Made by a program: the position numbers and the translations under genes. Below the pieces are notes generated by a model. The model worked only from the letters and a program-made list of their open reading frames with translations. It was not told the DNA's origin and ran no database searches. From Kibdelosporangium philippinense (GTDB lineage: Bacteria > Actinomycetota > Actinomycetes > Mycobacteriales > Pseudonocardiaceae), in contig NZ_JAJVCN010000001.1 of the NCBI RefSeq assembly GCF_021390435.2, forward strand, positions 1,736,001 through 1,800,000: a DNA stretch of 64,000 nucleotides, read 5' to 3'. This document shows positions 9,193 to 17,667 of this stretch, in pieces; the stretch's first letter is position 1; every line of letters starts with the position of its first letter.

Positions 9193-9927
9193 TCAGCCGA
9201 TGTCCAAACGGTCGATCAGGCCTGCTGCGGTGAACGCGGCGACCACGTTGTCACGGCCTTCGGTGAAGTGGGCCCAGCTGTCGCAGTGGATGACCACCGA
9301 GCGGCTCGCGCCCAGGATCTTGGCGGCCTCGGCTGCTTGTGCGCTGTCGAGCACGAGTGGCTCGCCGTCGAACAGGACCGGTATGCGGGGTGCGCCAGCG
9401 AACAGGATCGCGGTGTCCACGGGGCCGAAGCGGTCGACGATCTCGCGAACCGCGTCAAGCGAGGCGTTGTCACCGCTGACGTAGACCGTTGGCAACCCGT
9501 CTCCGGTCAGGACGAATCCGACGACCTGGCCGGTGATCGGTTCGACGTCCGCACGCCGCCCTGGGCCGTGGATGGCGGGCACGCCGGTCACGGTGATGCC
9601 GCCTTTGAGTTCGACCGATTCCCAGTCGGCCAGGCCTTTTGCCTTGTTTCCCAGTCGTTGCGCGCCGGTGGGTGTGGTGAGGGTGAGCGGGACGGTGGTC
9701 AGCAGCGCCCGGCCGGAGTTGTCGAGGTTGTCGGGGTGCTCGTCGTGGGACAGCAGGACGACGTCGACCTGAGTGACGGTTCCTGACGGCGGCGCGGTCT
9801 TCGTCAGGCCCCTGCGCCCATCCCGCGCGTAGTCGCCGGGCGGGTCGAAGGTGGGGTCGGTCAGGAACCGCAGTCCTCCGTACTCGAACAGAGCGGTTGG
9901 GCCGCCGAACACGCGCACAGACACCAC
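9193..9927 (-). CDS. MBL-fold metal-dependent hydrolase (UlaG-like)
   Basis: 244-aa beta-lactamase-fold protein. The metal motif appears as SHDEHPDNLD (about residues 60-69; canonical HxHxDH is altered to HDEHPDN), with further candidate ligands in PAIHGPG, YVSGDNAS and VIHCDSWAHF. The start is GTG 9927, with GAGGAG eight bases upstream. It is the first gene of a two-gene operon with the MFS exporter. UlaG-like proteins hydrolyse lactones, phosphodiesters or other small molecules; the substrate here is unknown. Position across the 9956-9991 palindrome from a CGNR regulator suggests inducible expression. Confidence 0.85.
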   Translation of the reverse strand: MVSVRVFGGPTALFEYGGLRFLTDPTFDPPGDYARDGRRGLTKTAPPSGTVTQVDVVLLSHDEHPDNLDNSGRALLTTVPLTLTTPTGAQRLGNKAKGLADWESVELKGGITVTGVPAIHGPGRRADVEPITGQVVGFVLTGDGLPTVYVSGDNASLDAVREIVDRFGPVDTAILFAGAPRIPVLFDGEPLVLDSAQAAEAAKILGASRSVVIHCDSWAHFTEGRDNVVAAFTAAGLIDRLDIG

Positions 9928-9955
9928 AGGGGACTCCTCATGGATGAATGATGAA

Positions 9956-9991
9956 CTATCCGTGAGAACGTTAGTGGTTTCTCACGGATAG
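9956..9991. promoter_or_regulatory. Operator-like palindrome between MBL hydrolase and CGNR regulator
   Basis: CTATCCGTGAGAA (9956-9968) and TTCTCACGGATAG (9979-9991) are perfect 13-bp inverted arms with a 10-nt spacer, centred in the 78-bp divergent intergenic space. Its position over both start regions fits a binding site for the divergently encoded CGNR regulator. Confidence 0.7.
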
Positions 9992-10005
9992 GCGCAAGCT
10001 TTACC

Positions 10006-10578
10006 ATGAGAACTGTGTTGCCACCCGCGCCTGGAGCCGAGCGATACCCAGCTCTGGACTTCGTCAACAGCACGATCGCCTTGCCTGGCGGGCAGTTCAT
10101 CGACTTCCTTGGCACTCCCGAAGGCGTGAACGAGTGGCTCACCGAGCACGGACTGGCTCCAGCCGACGCGGGCGTACAGGAGATGTGCGCGGCGCAGCTA
10201 CGGTCGCTACGCGAGCACCTCAGGTCCCTGTTCGCCGCGCGCGTCGCCGGGCTGACGGCGTTGCCAGCGGCGCTCGCGGCCGTCAATGACGCGCTGAGTC
10301 GGGTGCCTACGGCAGCACTGCTGTATTGGGACGAGAAGAGCGGTCCGTACCGCGCGACGCCCTGTCCTACCAACGAGATTCTTGACCGTGCGCTCGCGGC
10401 CCTGGCGGCCAATGCGGCCGACCTGCTCACCGGTCCTGACGCGGAGTCGCTCATTACGTGCGATTCGCCGCCGTGCATCCGCTACCTGTTGCGGCACGGC
10501 CGTCGGCACTGGTGCTCCACGCGTTGCGGTGACCGGGTGCGCGCCGCCCGTGCTTACGCGCGGCGCAAGGTGGTCTAG
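10006..10578 (+). CDS. CGNR zinc-finger transcriptional regulator (ABATE domain)
   Basis: 190-aa protein. The N-terminal ABATE-type domain begins PALDFVNST and contains repeated RSLREHLRSLF helices. The C-terminal zinc finger is CDSPPCIRYLL, then WCSTRCGDRVRAARAYARR, in which CGDR stands for the family CGNR motif and supplies the paired cysteines. Such proteins act as cytosolic ligand-responsive regulators. It is divergent from the MBL/MFS operon. Its stop codon TAG (10576-10578) lies inside the CTAG target duplication of the IS1182-type element, so the coding sequence is untouched by the insertion. Confidence 0.88.
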   Translation: MRTVLPPAPGAERYPALDFVNSTIALPGGQFIDFLGTPEGVNEWLTEHGLAPADAGVQEMCAAQLRSLREHLRSLFAARVAGLTALPAALAAVNDALSRVPTAALLYWDEKSGPYRATPCPTNEILDRALAALAANAADLLTGPDAESLITCDSPPCIRYLLRHGRRHWCSTRCGDRVRAARAYARRKVV

Positions 10579-10745
10579 GAGGCCGCTGAATTAGGGTGGT
10601 TTGCGGGTTGGTTGTCACCGAGTGATGGTGGGCGAGGACCTGGGCCTTGCTGATTCATGGGCGATGCTGGGCGTTCAGGGAGCCCAGGGCGGTTGCTCGA
10701 CGAGGTTCACAATCCCCAAGACTGGGGGTTGGGCCGTGGTTTCCC

Positions 10746-12365
10746 TCAGGTAGCCAGGGTCCAAGCGCCCGCCGTATGGGTCAGGCCGCGACCGATGAGG
10801 TTGCGGAGGTTCAAGGCTGCGGTGCGGCGTTTGAGCCAGGCGTTGTTCTTGCCGGTGCCTAGATATCGGAGTTTGAGACGTCGGCCACCGCGGCTGGCGA
10901 TCTGGGAGATGACCCGTTCCACGTTGGGGCGGAACGTCCTGTAGCTCTCGCGCAGTTCGGGCTTGTCCGCCCAGTCGCGTCGGGCTTGGCGCAGCAGGTC
11001 ATCTCGTGGGTGCAGAACGATTTTACGGCCGGTCTTGGACGTGGTGCACTGTGCACGCAGTGAGCAGGCACGACAGAGAGCGCCAAAGGTGGCGACCCGG
11101 GTCCGGCTGATCGGGCGGGTGATGTCGTTGGGGCAGGTGACCGTGCCCGCTTGCTCGTCCACGGTGAAGTCGTCCACGGTGAAGTCGTCCACGGTGAAGT
11201 CGCCCTCGACCGGAGCCCGCAGCGGCTTGGGCTTGATCACCGCCTCATGCCCGGCATCGTCGATCCCACCGCGTAGATCCCCTGTGCCATAGGCGGAATC
11301 GCCGTACCACGCGCGCTTGCCGTCCTCGGCGTCGAGGAACTCCTCGGCCACAGCGGGGTCGGAGTTCTCCGTGCCGGCGGCCGTGGTCACCTTCTCGTCG
11401 GTGACGATCCCGGTCTCGGGCTCGGCCGCCACGTGCGCCCGATACCCGTCCCGCCGGTTCTCCGGGGACTTGCGGGTATGCCGCGCATCCGGATCCACTG
11501 TGGACACCACCCGGTCCGGGGCGACCTTGCGGGCGATCCGCCACCGCCCATCAGTGCCGTCACTGCCCTCGGCGGGCTCGGCATCCTGACCGGCGACCAA
11601 CGCCAGCAACGCCAACGCGAACTCCGCGTCGCCTTCCAGTTCGGTATCGGCCAGCGCCGCCACCAGCGCGTTCGCATCGTTGACCAGCGCGGAGACCAGC
11701 GCGTCCCTGGCGGCCGGGTCGTCCCAGTCGATCCTCGGCTTGTCCGGCCGACTGTAGTCATGGCCGGTACACACCTTCGCGATCTGCTCCGCCGCGCCGG
11801 GCACCTGCCGATCCACCCGCCGGATCGCCGAGATCAGCTGGGTGATGGTGTCCTGGGTGGCGACCGCGTCGGCCAGGATCGTGGAATCCACCGCCCGCTT
11901 GCGGCGGCCACGCAGGATCCCGGTCTCCTCGACGACCGTGCGCACCGCGTCGTTGATCCGATGCGGCCGCCCCGAGGTGGCCAGTCGTTTGCGCCAGTAC
12001 ACCAGCGTCGAGGGGTCGAATCCCTTGTCGTCCAATGCCATCCCGGTCGCGACCTTCCACCGCAGGTCACACCGGGCCGCCTCAGCGGTCTCCCGATCCG
12101 AGAGATCATGCAGGGTCTGCAACACCAGGATGGAGGCCATCACCGACGCCGGGATCGAGGGCCGTCCCTTGCCCGAGGGGAACAGATCCTCGAACTCTCC
12201 ATCGGGGAACAGATTCCGGCGATGCCCGGCCAGGAACGCGAACATGCTCCCCGCCGGGACCAGATGACCGACCAGCGCCTCCGCGTCCAGCAGCTCCCGA
12301 TCACCACGCTCCACACCCTGCATGAAACGATTCTCCCAGCTCAAACCCACATCCTGGGGCGACAC
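10746..12365 (-). CDS. IS1182-family transposase
   Basis: 539-aa DDE transposase starting at GTG 12365. The N-terminal domain reads GRPSIPASVMASILVLQTLHDLSDRETAE. The first catalytic Asp is in RAVDSTILADAVATQDT, the second in RAWYGDSAYGTGDL, and the late Glu is in FRPNVERVISQIA. A cysteine cluster (CRACSLRAQC) precedes the last domain, as usual in this family. In-frame triplication of a 5-residue unit (DFTVD) is noted separately. Length and motifs suggest a functional enzyme. Confidence 0.92.
   Translation of the reverse strand: MSPQDVGLSWENRFMQGVERGDRELLDAEALVGHLVPAGSMFAFLAGHRRNLFPDGEFEDLFPSGKGRPSIPASVMASILVLQTLHDLSDRETAEAARCDLRWKVATGMALDDKGFDPSTLVYWRKRLATSGRPHRINDAVRTVVEETGILRGRRKRAVDSTILADAVATQDTITQLISAIRRVDRQVPGAAEQIAKVCTGHDYSRPDKPRIDWDDPAARDALVSALVNDANALVAALADTELEGDAEFALALLALVAGQDAEPAEGSDGTDGRWRIARKVAPDRVVSTVDPDARHTRKSPENRRDGYRAHVAAEPETGIVTDEKVTTAAGTENSDPAVAEEFLDAEDGKRAWYGDSAYGTGDLRGGIDDAGHEAVIKPKPLRAPVEGDFTVDDFTVDDFTVDEQAGTVTCPNDITRPISRTRVATFGALCRACSLRAQCTTSKTGRKIVLHPRDDLLRQARRDWADKPELRESYRTFRPNVERVISQIASRGGRRLKLRYLGTGKNNAWLKRRTAALNLRNLIGRGLTHTAGAWTLAT
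11156..11200. repeat. Triplicated 15-bp tandem repeat inside the IS1182 transposase
   Basis: CGTCCACGGTGAAGT occurs three times head to tail, adding repeated DFTVD units to the transposase without breaking frame. This is a slippage-type expansion in the linker before the cysteine cluster. Confidence 0.9.
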
Positions 12366-12514
12366 GCCGATTATTCAGCGGCCTCCTAGCCAGATTTTCC
12401 TCTGGGCAGCACCGACCAAAGGCGCCGGTACAACACCGGTACCGGCCCCTTCGCCCGGCACTCAGCGAAAACCTGGATCCGCCGAATACCCCAACGAACT
12501 TCCGATCGCAACCA

Positions 12515-13092
12515 CTAATCGAGGAGGGACAGCGCGTGATTGACGGCGTCGGTGAGCCTGTGCCGGTCGGGTCGCTTGGCGATCACGCGGATGCCTTGGA
12601 TGAAGGTGATCAGGAAATGGGCTAAGGAGCGCGGATCTTTGTCCGGGCCTAATTCGCCCTGGTCCTGGGCACGAACCAGCGCGCCGAGGATGGCGGCCTC
12701 CAGTCCGCCGATGCCGGTATCGACGCGGCGGGCGGCTTCGAGGTCATGCGGCAGGGATTCGATGGCCGCGTTGGTCACGAAACAGCCCTTGCGGTCCGGA
12801 TCGTCAAGTGCTTCCTCGGCGAAGCTCCTGACCAGCTGTTTTACTGACGCCAACGCGTTGTCTTCGGGAAAAGGGTCGCACCCGCTGTGCCACTGACACG
12901 TTCGCAGTAGAGGTCGAGGGCACGCAGGTAGAGGTCGTGTTTGGTGCCGAACGTCGCGTACATGCTCGCTCGGCCGATCCCGAGGTGGTCGACCAGATCC
13001 TGGATCGACGTGGCCTCGTATCCCTTACGCCAGAACAGGTTCAGCGCCGAACGCAGGACGGCGTCCGGATCGAACTCTTTGGTCCTGGGCAT
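12515..13092 (-). pseudogene. TetR/AcrR-family regulator, frameshifted
   Basis: The N-terminal half (start ATG 13092; EFDPDAVLRSALNLFWRKGYEAT then a helix-turn-helix DLVDHLGIGRASMYATFG) and the C-terminal half (SVKQLVRSFAEEALDD ... CFVTNAAIES) are in different frames. They join if one base is added in the GGG run at 12866-12868 (minus-strand TTTTCCC), giving TLFPEDNALASVK. The product would be an ordinary TetR repressor of about 192 aa. The neighbouring plus-strand reductase gene is divergent. A one-base homopolymer change could be a true mutation or a sequencing error. Confidence 0.8.
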
Positions 13093-13212
13093 GCCACCAC
13101 CCTAGGCCATATTGGAACGATCGATCAAGAATGCGGCGCGACCGCGCCAGGCGATGAGTTTCGCGAGCTTCGATGGTCGTACTGTCGAAACCCGCTATCG
13201 AGGAGGACTCTG

Positions 13213-13773
13213 ATGCGCAGCGTGATCTATTCGTTGGCCGTCTCGCTCGACGGCTACATCGTCGGGCCGGATGGCAGCTTCGACTGGACGGTGCCCGACG
13301 AAGAGGTCTTTCGCTTCTCCGTCGAGGAGATCAAGGGCGTCGGCGTTCACCTGCTGGGTCGGCGGCTGTACGAGACGATGCTGTACTGGGAGGACGCCGA
13401 GCAGAGCCGGTCGCTCGACGAGGCGGAAATCGAGTTCGCCAGGCTGTGGAAGCCGCTGCCCAAGGTGGTCTTCTCCACCACGCTGTCCGAAGTGCGGGGC
13501 AACGCCCGGCTGGCTTCGGGCAGCCTGGCCGAGGAGATCGAGCGGTTGCGCGCCGAGCCGGGGGAGGGCGACATCGCGATCGGCGGCGCGACTCTCGCCG
13601 CTGAGGTGGCTGAATTGGGCCTGATCGACGAGTACCGGGCCAGGGTCTACCCGGTGCTGGTCGGCGGCGGCATTCCGTACTTCGCCCGGCGCGAGCGTCG
13701 GGTCGATCTCGAGCTCGTGGAGACCCGCGCCATCGGCAAGGTCGTCTACCTGCGCCACCGCGTGGTGCGCTAG
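13213..13773 (+). CDS. Dihydrofolate-reductase-family protein (RibD C-terminal type)
   Basis: 186-aa cytosolic reductase-like protein. It begins MRSVIYSLAVSLDGYIVGPDG, the typical opening of the RibD-C/YyaP group. An NADPH-site phrase follows (HLLGRRLYETM), and the second half contains GDIAIGGATLAAEVAELGLIDEYRARVYPVLVGGG. ATG 13213 has AGGAGG directly upstream (13200-13205). The true reaction in this group is usually unknown and is not necessarily dihydrofolate reduction. It lies opposite the broken TetR gene, and its 3' end overlaps the convergent MarR gene by 4 bases. Confidence 0.85.
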   Translation: MRSVIYSLAVSLDGYIVGPDGSFDWTVPDEEVFRFSVEEIKGVGVHLLGRRLYETMLYWEDAEQSRSLDEAEIEFARLWKPLPKVVFSTTLSEVRGNARLASGSLAEEIERLRAEPGEGDIAIGGATLAAEVAELGLIDEYRARVYPVLVGGGIPYFARRERRVDLELVETRAIGKVVYLRHRVVR

Positions 13774-14192
13774 CAGGTTCGTCCACTCAGGAATGTTCGC
13801 AACAGCGCGGCAAGCTGATCACGCTCGGCCGCGCTCAGCCCGCGGAAAATCTCCTCGCTGACCTGCTGCTGGAGCTGCTTGATCCGGTCGAGCGCGGCGA
13901 GGCCTTCCTTGGTGAGCACGAGTTGGAACGCGCGGCGGTCGCTGGGATCGGGTTTCCTGGCGACCAGCCCCTCCGACTCGAGTGAATCCACCGTCGCGGT
14001 GACCGCGCGCCCGGTCACACCCAGCAAATCCGCCAGGTCACGCATCCGGACGTCCGTGCGTTCGCCGAGCGTGGTCAACAGTCGAACCCGGGCTGGGGAC
14101 AGGCCGTGCTCGCCGAATCGAGCCCGTCCTTGCTGCGAGAACGCTCGTGCGGCCGCGTTGAGCAGCTCGCCGAGCTCGGTTGCGCTTGACAC
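13770..14192 (-). CDS. MarR-family regulator
   Basis: 140-aa winged-helix protein starting at GTG 14192. The recognition region is RMRDLADLLGVTGRAVTATVDSLESEGLV, followed by a wing ARKPDPSDRRAFQLVLTKEG, the diagnostic MarR DxRx pattern. A C-terminal helix forms the dimer interface. It is divergent from the NmrA-like gene across a short AT-richer space (14193-14261), which is the arrangement expected for local autoregulation and control of that oxidoreductase. Confidence 0.85.
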   Translation of the reverse strand: MSSATELGELLNAAARAFSQQGRARFGEHGLSPARVRLLTTLGERTDVRMRDLADLLGVTGRAVTATVDSLESEGLVARKPDPSDRRAFQLVLTKEGLAALDRIKQLQQQVSEEIFRGLSAAERDQLAALLRTFLSGRTC

Positions 14193-14261
14193 CGAACAAG
14201 TCCCGTCGTAGATAATAGAATATGTAACTATCGACTAGTTCAGTATATCTGGGGAGCTGGG

Positions 14262-15097
14262 ATGACGGACAAGCGGGTCATCGTGGTGGCGGGCGCGACC
14301 GGCAATCAGGGGGGCGCCGTGGTCAACGCGCTCGTCGACCGCTGGCACGTGCGGGCGTTGACGAGAGACACCTCCAGTGCGGCCGCGCGAGCTTTGACCG
14401 GGATTGAAGTTGTCGCAGGCGACATGGCAGAGCTTGACTCTCTGAGAACCGCGTTGAAGGGGGCGTACGGCGTTTTCGGTGTGCAGAACTCGCGCACGGC
14501 AGCCTGAAAGGTGAAGTGCAGCAAGGTAAGACGCTGATCGACGCCGCCAAGGCCGCCGGTGTCAAGCACTTCGTGTACTCGTCGGTCGGCGGCGCCGAAC
14601 GAGTCCGCGGCATCCCGCACTTCGACACCAAGTGGGAGATCGAAAACCACCTGCGCGCCAGTGGAATGGCGTGGACGATCCTGCGGCCGACCACGTTCAT
14701 GGACGTGTTCACGATGCGGGGCGCGAGCGTCGGCCTCGGCATGATGGCGACCGCGATCGGGCAGGAGAAACCATTGCAGATGATCGCCGTTCTGGACATC
14801 GGCGTGTTCGCGCGGCTCGCGTTCGACGATCCGGATACCTATGTAGGCCAAGAGATCGAGCTCGCTGGCGACTCGCTGAGCGTTCCCCGGATCGCCGAAG
14901 TTCTGCACGGCGCCGGTCGAAACGGGAAATACCGTCGGATGCCCAAGCTGATGCTCAAGGCGATGGGCAAGGAGTCCCGGATGTTGTTCTGGTTCGGCGA
15001 ATCCGGCTACGCCGCCGACATTCCGGCGTTGCGTGCCGCGCATCCTGGCCTGCTGACGTTGGAAGACTGGCTTTCAGTCGTGCTTGAAACCCGTTGA
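14262..15097 (+). pseudogene. NmrA-family NAD(P)-binding protein, frameshifted
   Basis: The first part (MTDKRVIVVAGATGNQGGAV) carries the Rossmann GATGNQGG motif and runs to a TGA at 14505. The second part (GKTLIDAAKAAGVKHFVYSS ... LRPTTFMDVF) continues the NmrA/NAD-epimerase-like fold in another frame. The frames meet at about 14488-14493: reading A-H-G-S-L-K-G-E-V-Q-Q-G across the break joins them. One missing base or a small deletion explains it. Restored, the protein would be about 277 aa and bind NADPH as a redox sensor or reductase. It is divergent from a MarR gene. Confidence 0.8.
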
Positions 15098-15150
15098 CCG
15101 CACTCGGTGATCTCGATATACCCGCCCGGGGATCTACTGGGAGGTCAACC

Positions 15151-17050
15151 TTGCGAAGAAGTGTGGTTGTCGTTGCCGTGGCCACAATGGTCTCGGCTGG
15201 GGGAGTGGCATTGGCTGGCCCGGCGTCCGCTCAGGACATTGCCGAGGCCAAAGCGCGCCAATTGGCTGCAGGCGTACAGATCGTGCCGAAGGGATCGCAC
15301 GCTTCTGGCATCGACCCGCTGCTGGCGTATCTACCGGACTTGTCCAATGTGGACATCGCGGGCGCGCGGCGGGCGCGTGTTGCCGAGCAGGCGGCGTTGC
15401 GGGGCCGGTCGCCGCAGGCAAAGCGTTACACCGAAAGGGAACCGGTCGGCGTGCGTGGTCGTAACGACACGGACGCGACCGCTGATTTCCTGTTCGGTTT
15501 CGGCTCGGCCGCGTACGAGAAGTTCTTGCTTTCCGGGAACCTTGTTCCGGATTCCGAGACGAAGACGTTGCCTCCGTTCGCTGAGGACAATGGTTCGATC
15601 GCGCTGGCGCCCGCGGTCGGTATGGGCCGCCGGATCCGGACCAGCGGCGTGATCGGCGACGGGCCACACGGCAGCGGCGGCGACAAGAAGGGGGACTACG
15701 ACTTCTACAAGGTGTCCGGCCTCAGCTCGGTCACCATCGATGTCGACACGCCCAACAGCGACCTCGACTCGGTGGTCGCGGTCTACAACGCGGCCGGGAC
15801 GCAGATCGCGACCAATGACGACCAGGGCCCGGACAGCTCCGACAGCCTGGTGACCGTGCCGCTGTCCACGCCCGGTGACTATTACATCCTGGTCAGCGGT
15901 TTCGGCGAGAACGGCACCACGTTCCCGCAGAACCCGTCTGACTCGGGCAGCGGCCTGGGCACGGGTTCGGAGGGCGCGTACACCGTCACGTTGTCCGGCC
16001 CGGAGACCTACGACAAGGACGTTTACTCGTTCGTCTTGCGCGCTGGTGACGTGATTGGGGCGGCCGTCACGGGCGGCGCGACGCGTCTTGAGGTGCACGA
16101 CTTCACAGGGCGTGAGGTATTCGGTTCGTCGCAGGACTTCACCATGCTGCACCCGGCGAACTCACCGTTGCCCCGTGGTGGCAACGCGGTCGTCGACTTC
16201 GTCGCGCCGACGGCAGGCAAGTACACGCTGCACGTGCGCAACGGGGAAGGGTCATACGAGGCCGCGATCGAGGCGTACCGGCCGGGGCCTGAGACGAAGC
16301 CGCGCGGCACCGTCCAGACGCTCTTCCTGGACTTCGACGGCGCCCAGATCGACGTTGGGATCTTCAACGCCGGAGCGACCGGTGTGCGCACTTTGTCCCC
16401 GTTCTCGACCTTCCTCAAAGGCTGGGGTTTGACTCCGGCAGACGAGAACGTCCTTATCGACCGGATCATCGACGTCGTCAGGGAGAACATCGAGAAGGAT
16501 CTCGCGCAGAAGTCGACCAACCGGAACTTCGGCGTCCGGATCCTCAACAGCCGGGACCACGCCGATCCGTTCGGCCAGCCGAACGTGAGCAGGCTGATCA
16601 TCGGTGGCTCGATCGCCGAATCGGGCATCCCGACCGTGGGTATCGCGCAGTCGATCGACCCCGGCAACCTCGGCACCGAGGAATCCGCGCTGCTGCTGCT
16701 TGACGTGCTGAGCGGCCCCACCGGGCGGACTTCGCTGAACACGTACCTGACCTCGGCAAGCGACAAGATCAAGTTCGTCGCGCAGGGCGTCGGCAACATC
16801 GCCGCGCACGAGGTCGGGCACTTCATCGGCAGCTGGCACGTCGACCAGTTCAACGAGGTCGCCGGGCTGATGGACCAGGGCGGCAACCCCCACGCTGATG
16901 TTCGGCGTCGGCCCGGACAAGATCGGCGGCACCGCTGACGACGTCGATGTCGACTTCGTCGAGGACGTGCTGAACCCGAACGAGGGCTTCAGCGGGTTCG
17001 AGGACACCCTCAACCGCAGCGGCTGGGGCCTGTCCCGAGGCCGTGGCTAG
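15151..17050 (+). pseudogene. Secreted metzincin-type zinc protease with pre-peptidase domains, frameshifted near the 3' end
   Basis: The start is TTG 15151 with GGGAGG six bases upstream, which gives a clean signal peptide (RRSVVVVAVATMVSAGGVAL ... ASA). Next come a pre-peptidase C-terminal-like beta domain (KGDYDFYKVSGL ... YYILVSGFGENG, about residues 165-270) and a second beta domain. The protease domain has HEVGHFIGSWH, a full HExxHxxGxxH zinc motif, and a Met-turn (AGLMDQGG). Reading then breaks in a C5 run (16887-16891). With C4 it continues PTLMFGVGPDKIGGTADD to a TAG at 17050. As written, the frame stops at 16938. The last 37 or so residues are therefore lost unless the extra C is an error. 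Confidence 0.8.
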
Positions 17051-17511
17051 CCGCGGCTCGGCCAGTTCTGCTGGTCACGGGACCAGGCGTCGAGCACGAT
17101 CAGCGTCTTGGTCCCGGTGACCCGGTGGCTGCGGCGGATCTCGTCGATCCGTTCCTGCAGGTGCGCGAGGTCCCGGACGCGTAGCCAGATCAGCGCGTCC
17201 GGGTCGCCCGCGATGGTGAACACCGCCTGCGTTTCCGGCATGGCGGTCGTTGTCTGGACGATCTCGGCCACATTCGTCGTGCCCGAGAAGCGGAGTTCGG
17301 TGAAGGCCTCGATTCCCCAGCCGAGCTTGGCGTGATCAACTTGCACTGTGTACCCGAGGATCACGCCCGATTCCTGCATCCGGTCGATCCGGCGCTTGAC
17401 CGCCGCGATGGACAGCGAGACCCTGCCTGCGATGTCCGACAACGTCCGGCGCGCGTCCTGCCGCAGCAGCGCCAAGATCTCGTGGTCGGTCGGGTCAAGC
17501 TCGACATCCAT
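17047..17511 (-). CDS. Lrp/AsnC-family regulator
   Basis: 154-aa protein: N-terminal winged helix (DPTDHEILALLRQDARRTLSDIAGRVSLSIAAVKRRIDRM) and a C-terminal RAM/AsnC ligand domain (TEAVFTIAGDPDALIWLRV-like region, about residues 75-150). ATG 17511 is chosen for family length; the frame is open far upstream. It is divergent from the indolepyruvate oxidoreductase gene, so amino-acid-responsive control of aromatic amino acid catabolism is likely. The stop codon shares the tetranucleotide CTAG (17047-17050) with the corrected end of the convergent protease. Confidence 0.88.
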   Translation of the reverse strand: MDVELDPTDHEILALLRQDARRTLSDIAGRVSLSIAAVKRRIDRMQESGVILGYTVQVDHAKLGWGIEAFTELRFSGTTNVAEIVQTTTAMPETQAVFTIAGDPDALIWLRVRDLAHLQERIDEIRRSHRVTGTKTLIVLDAWSRDQQNWPSRG

Positions 17512-17532
17512 GAGCGGTGACTGTACGCGGCG

Positions 17533-17644
17533 CGCAAAAAGTGTGCGCGGTATCGCAATGCGGCCCCGGGTTTTTTGCGTCTTTGTGGCGCCAGGGTGCC
17601 AGGGTTGTTGCGCCACGCACGGAGTCGCTGTGTGGTGTGCGCAA
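17533..17644. promoter_or_regulatory. Cluster of CGCAA/TTGCG elements between Lrp regulator and IOR gene
   Basis: Five copies of CGCAA or its complement TTGCG lie in 112 bases: 17533, 17554, 17575, 17608 and 17640. The first three are exactly 21 bases apart, two helical turns, so they would lie on one DNA face. This is the kind of multi-site array bound by Lrp-type octamers. Confidence 0.5.
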
Positions 17645-17667
17645 CACGCGTGCCAGGGAGGCCAGGC

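Larger units (their letters stand above)
10579..12385 (-). mobile_element. IS1182-family insertion sequence, complete, inserted at a stop codon
   Basis: 1807-bp element with terminal inverted repeats GAGGCCGCTGAAT (left) and ATTCAGCGGCCTC (right). It is flanked by a 4-bp duplication CTAG (10575-10578 and 12386-12389). CTAG-type palindromic targets are typical of this family. The left duplication supplies the TAG stop of the CGNR gene. One minus-strand transposase gene is present and appears intact. Confidence 0.9.

Noticed and set aside
14193..14261. Operator in the MarR/NmrA intergenic region
   Set aside because: It is AT-richer with GATA/TATC-like fragments, but no dyad of useful length could be drawn with confidence.
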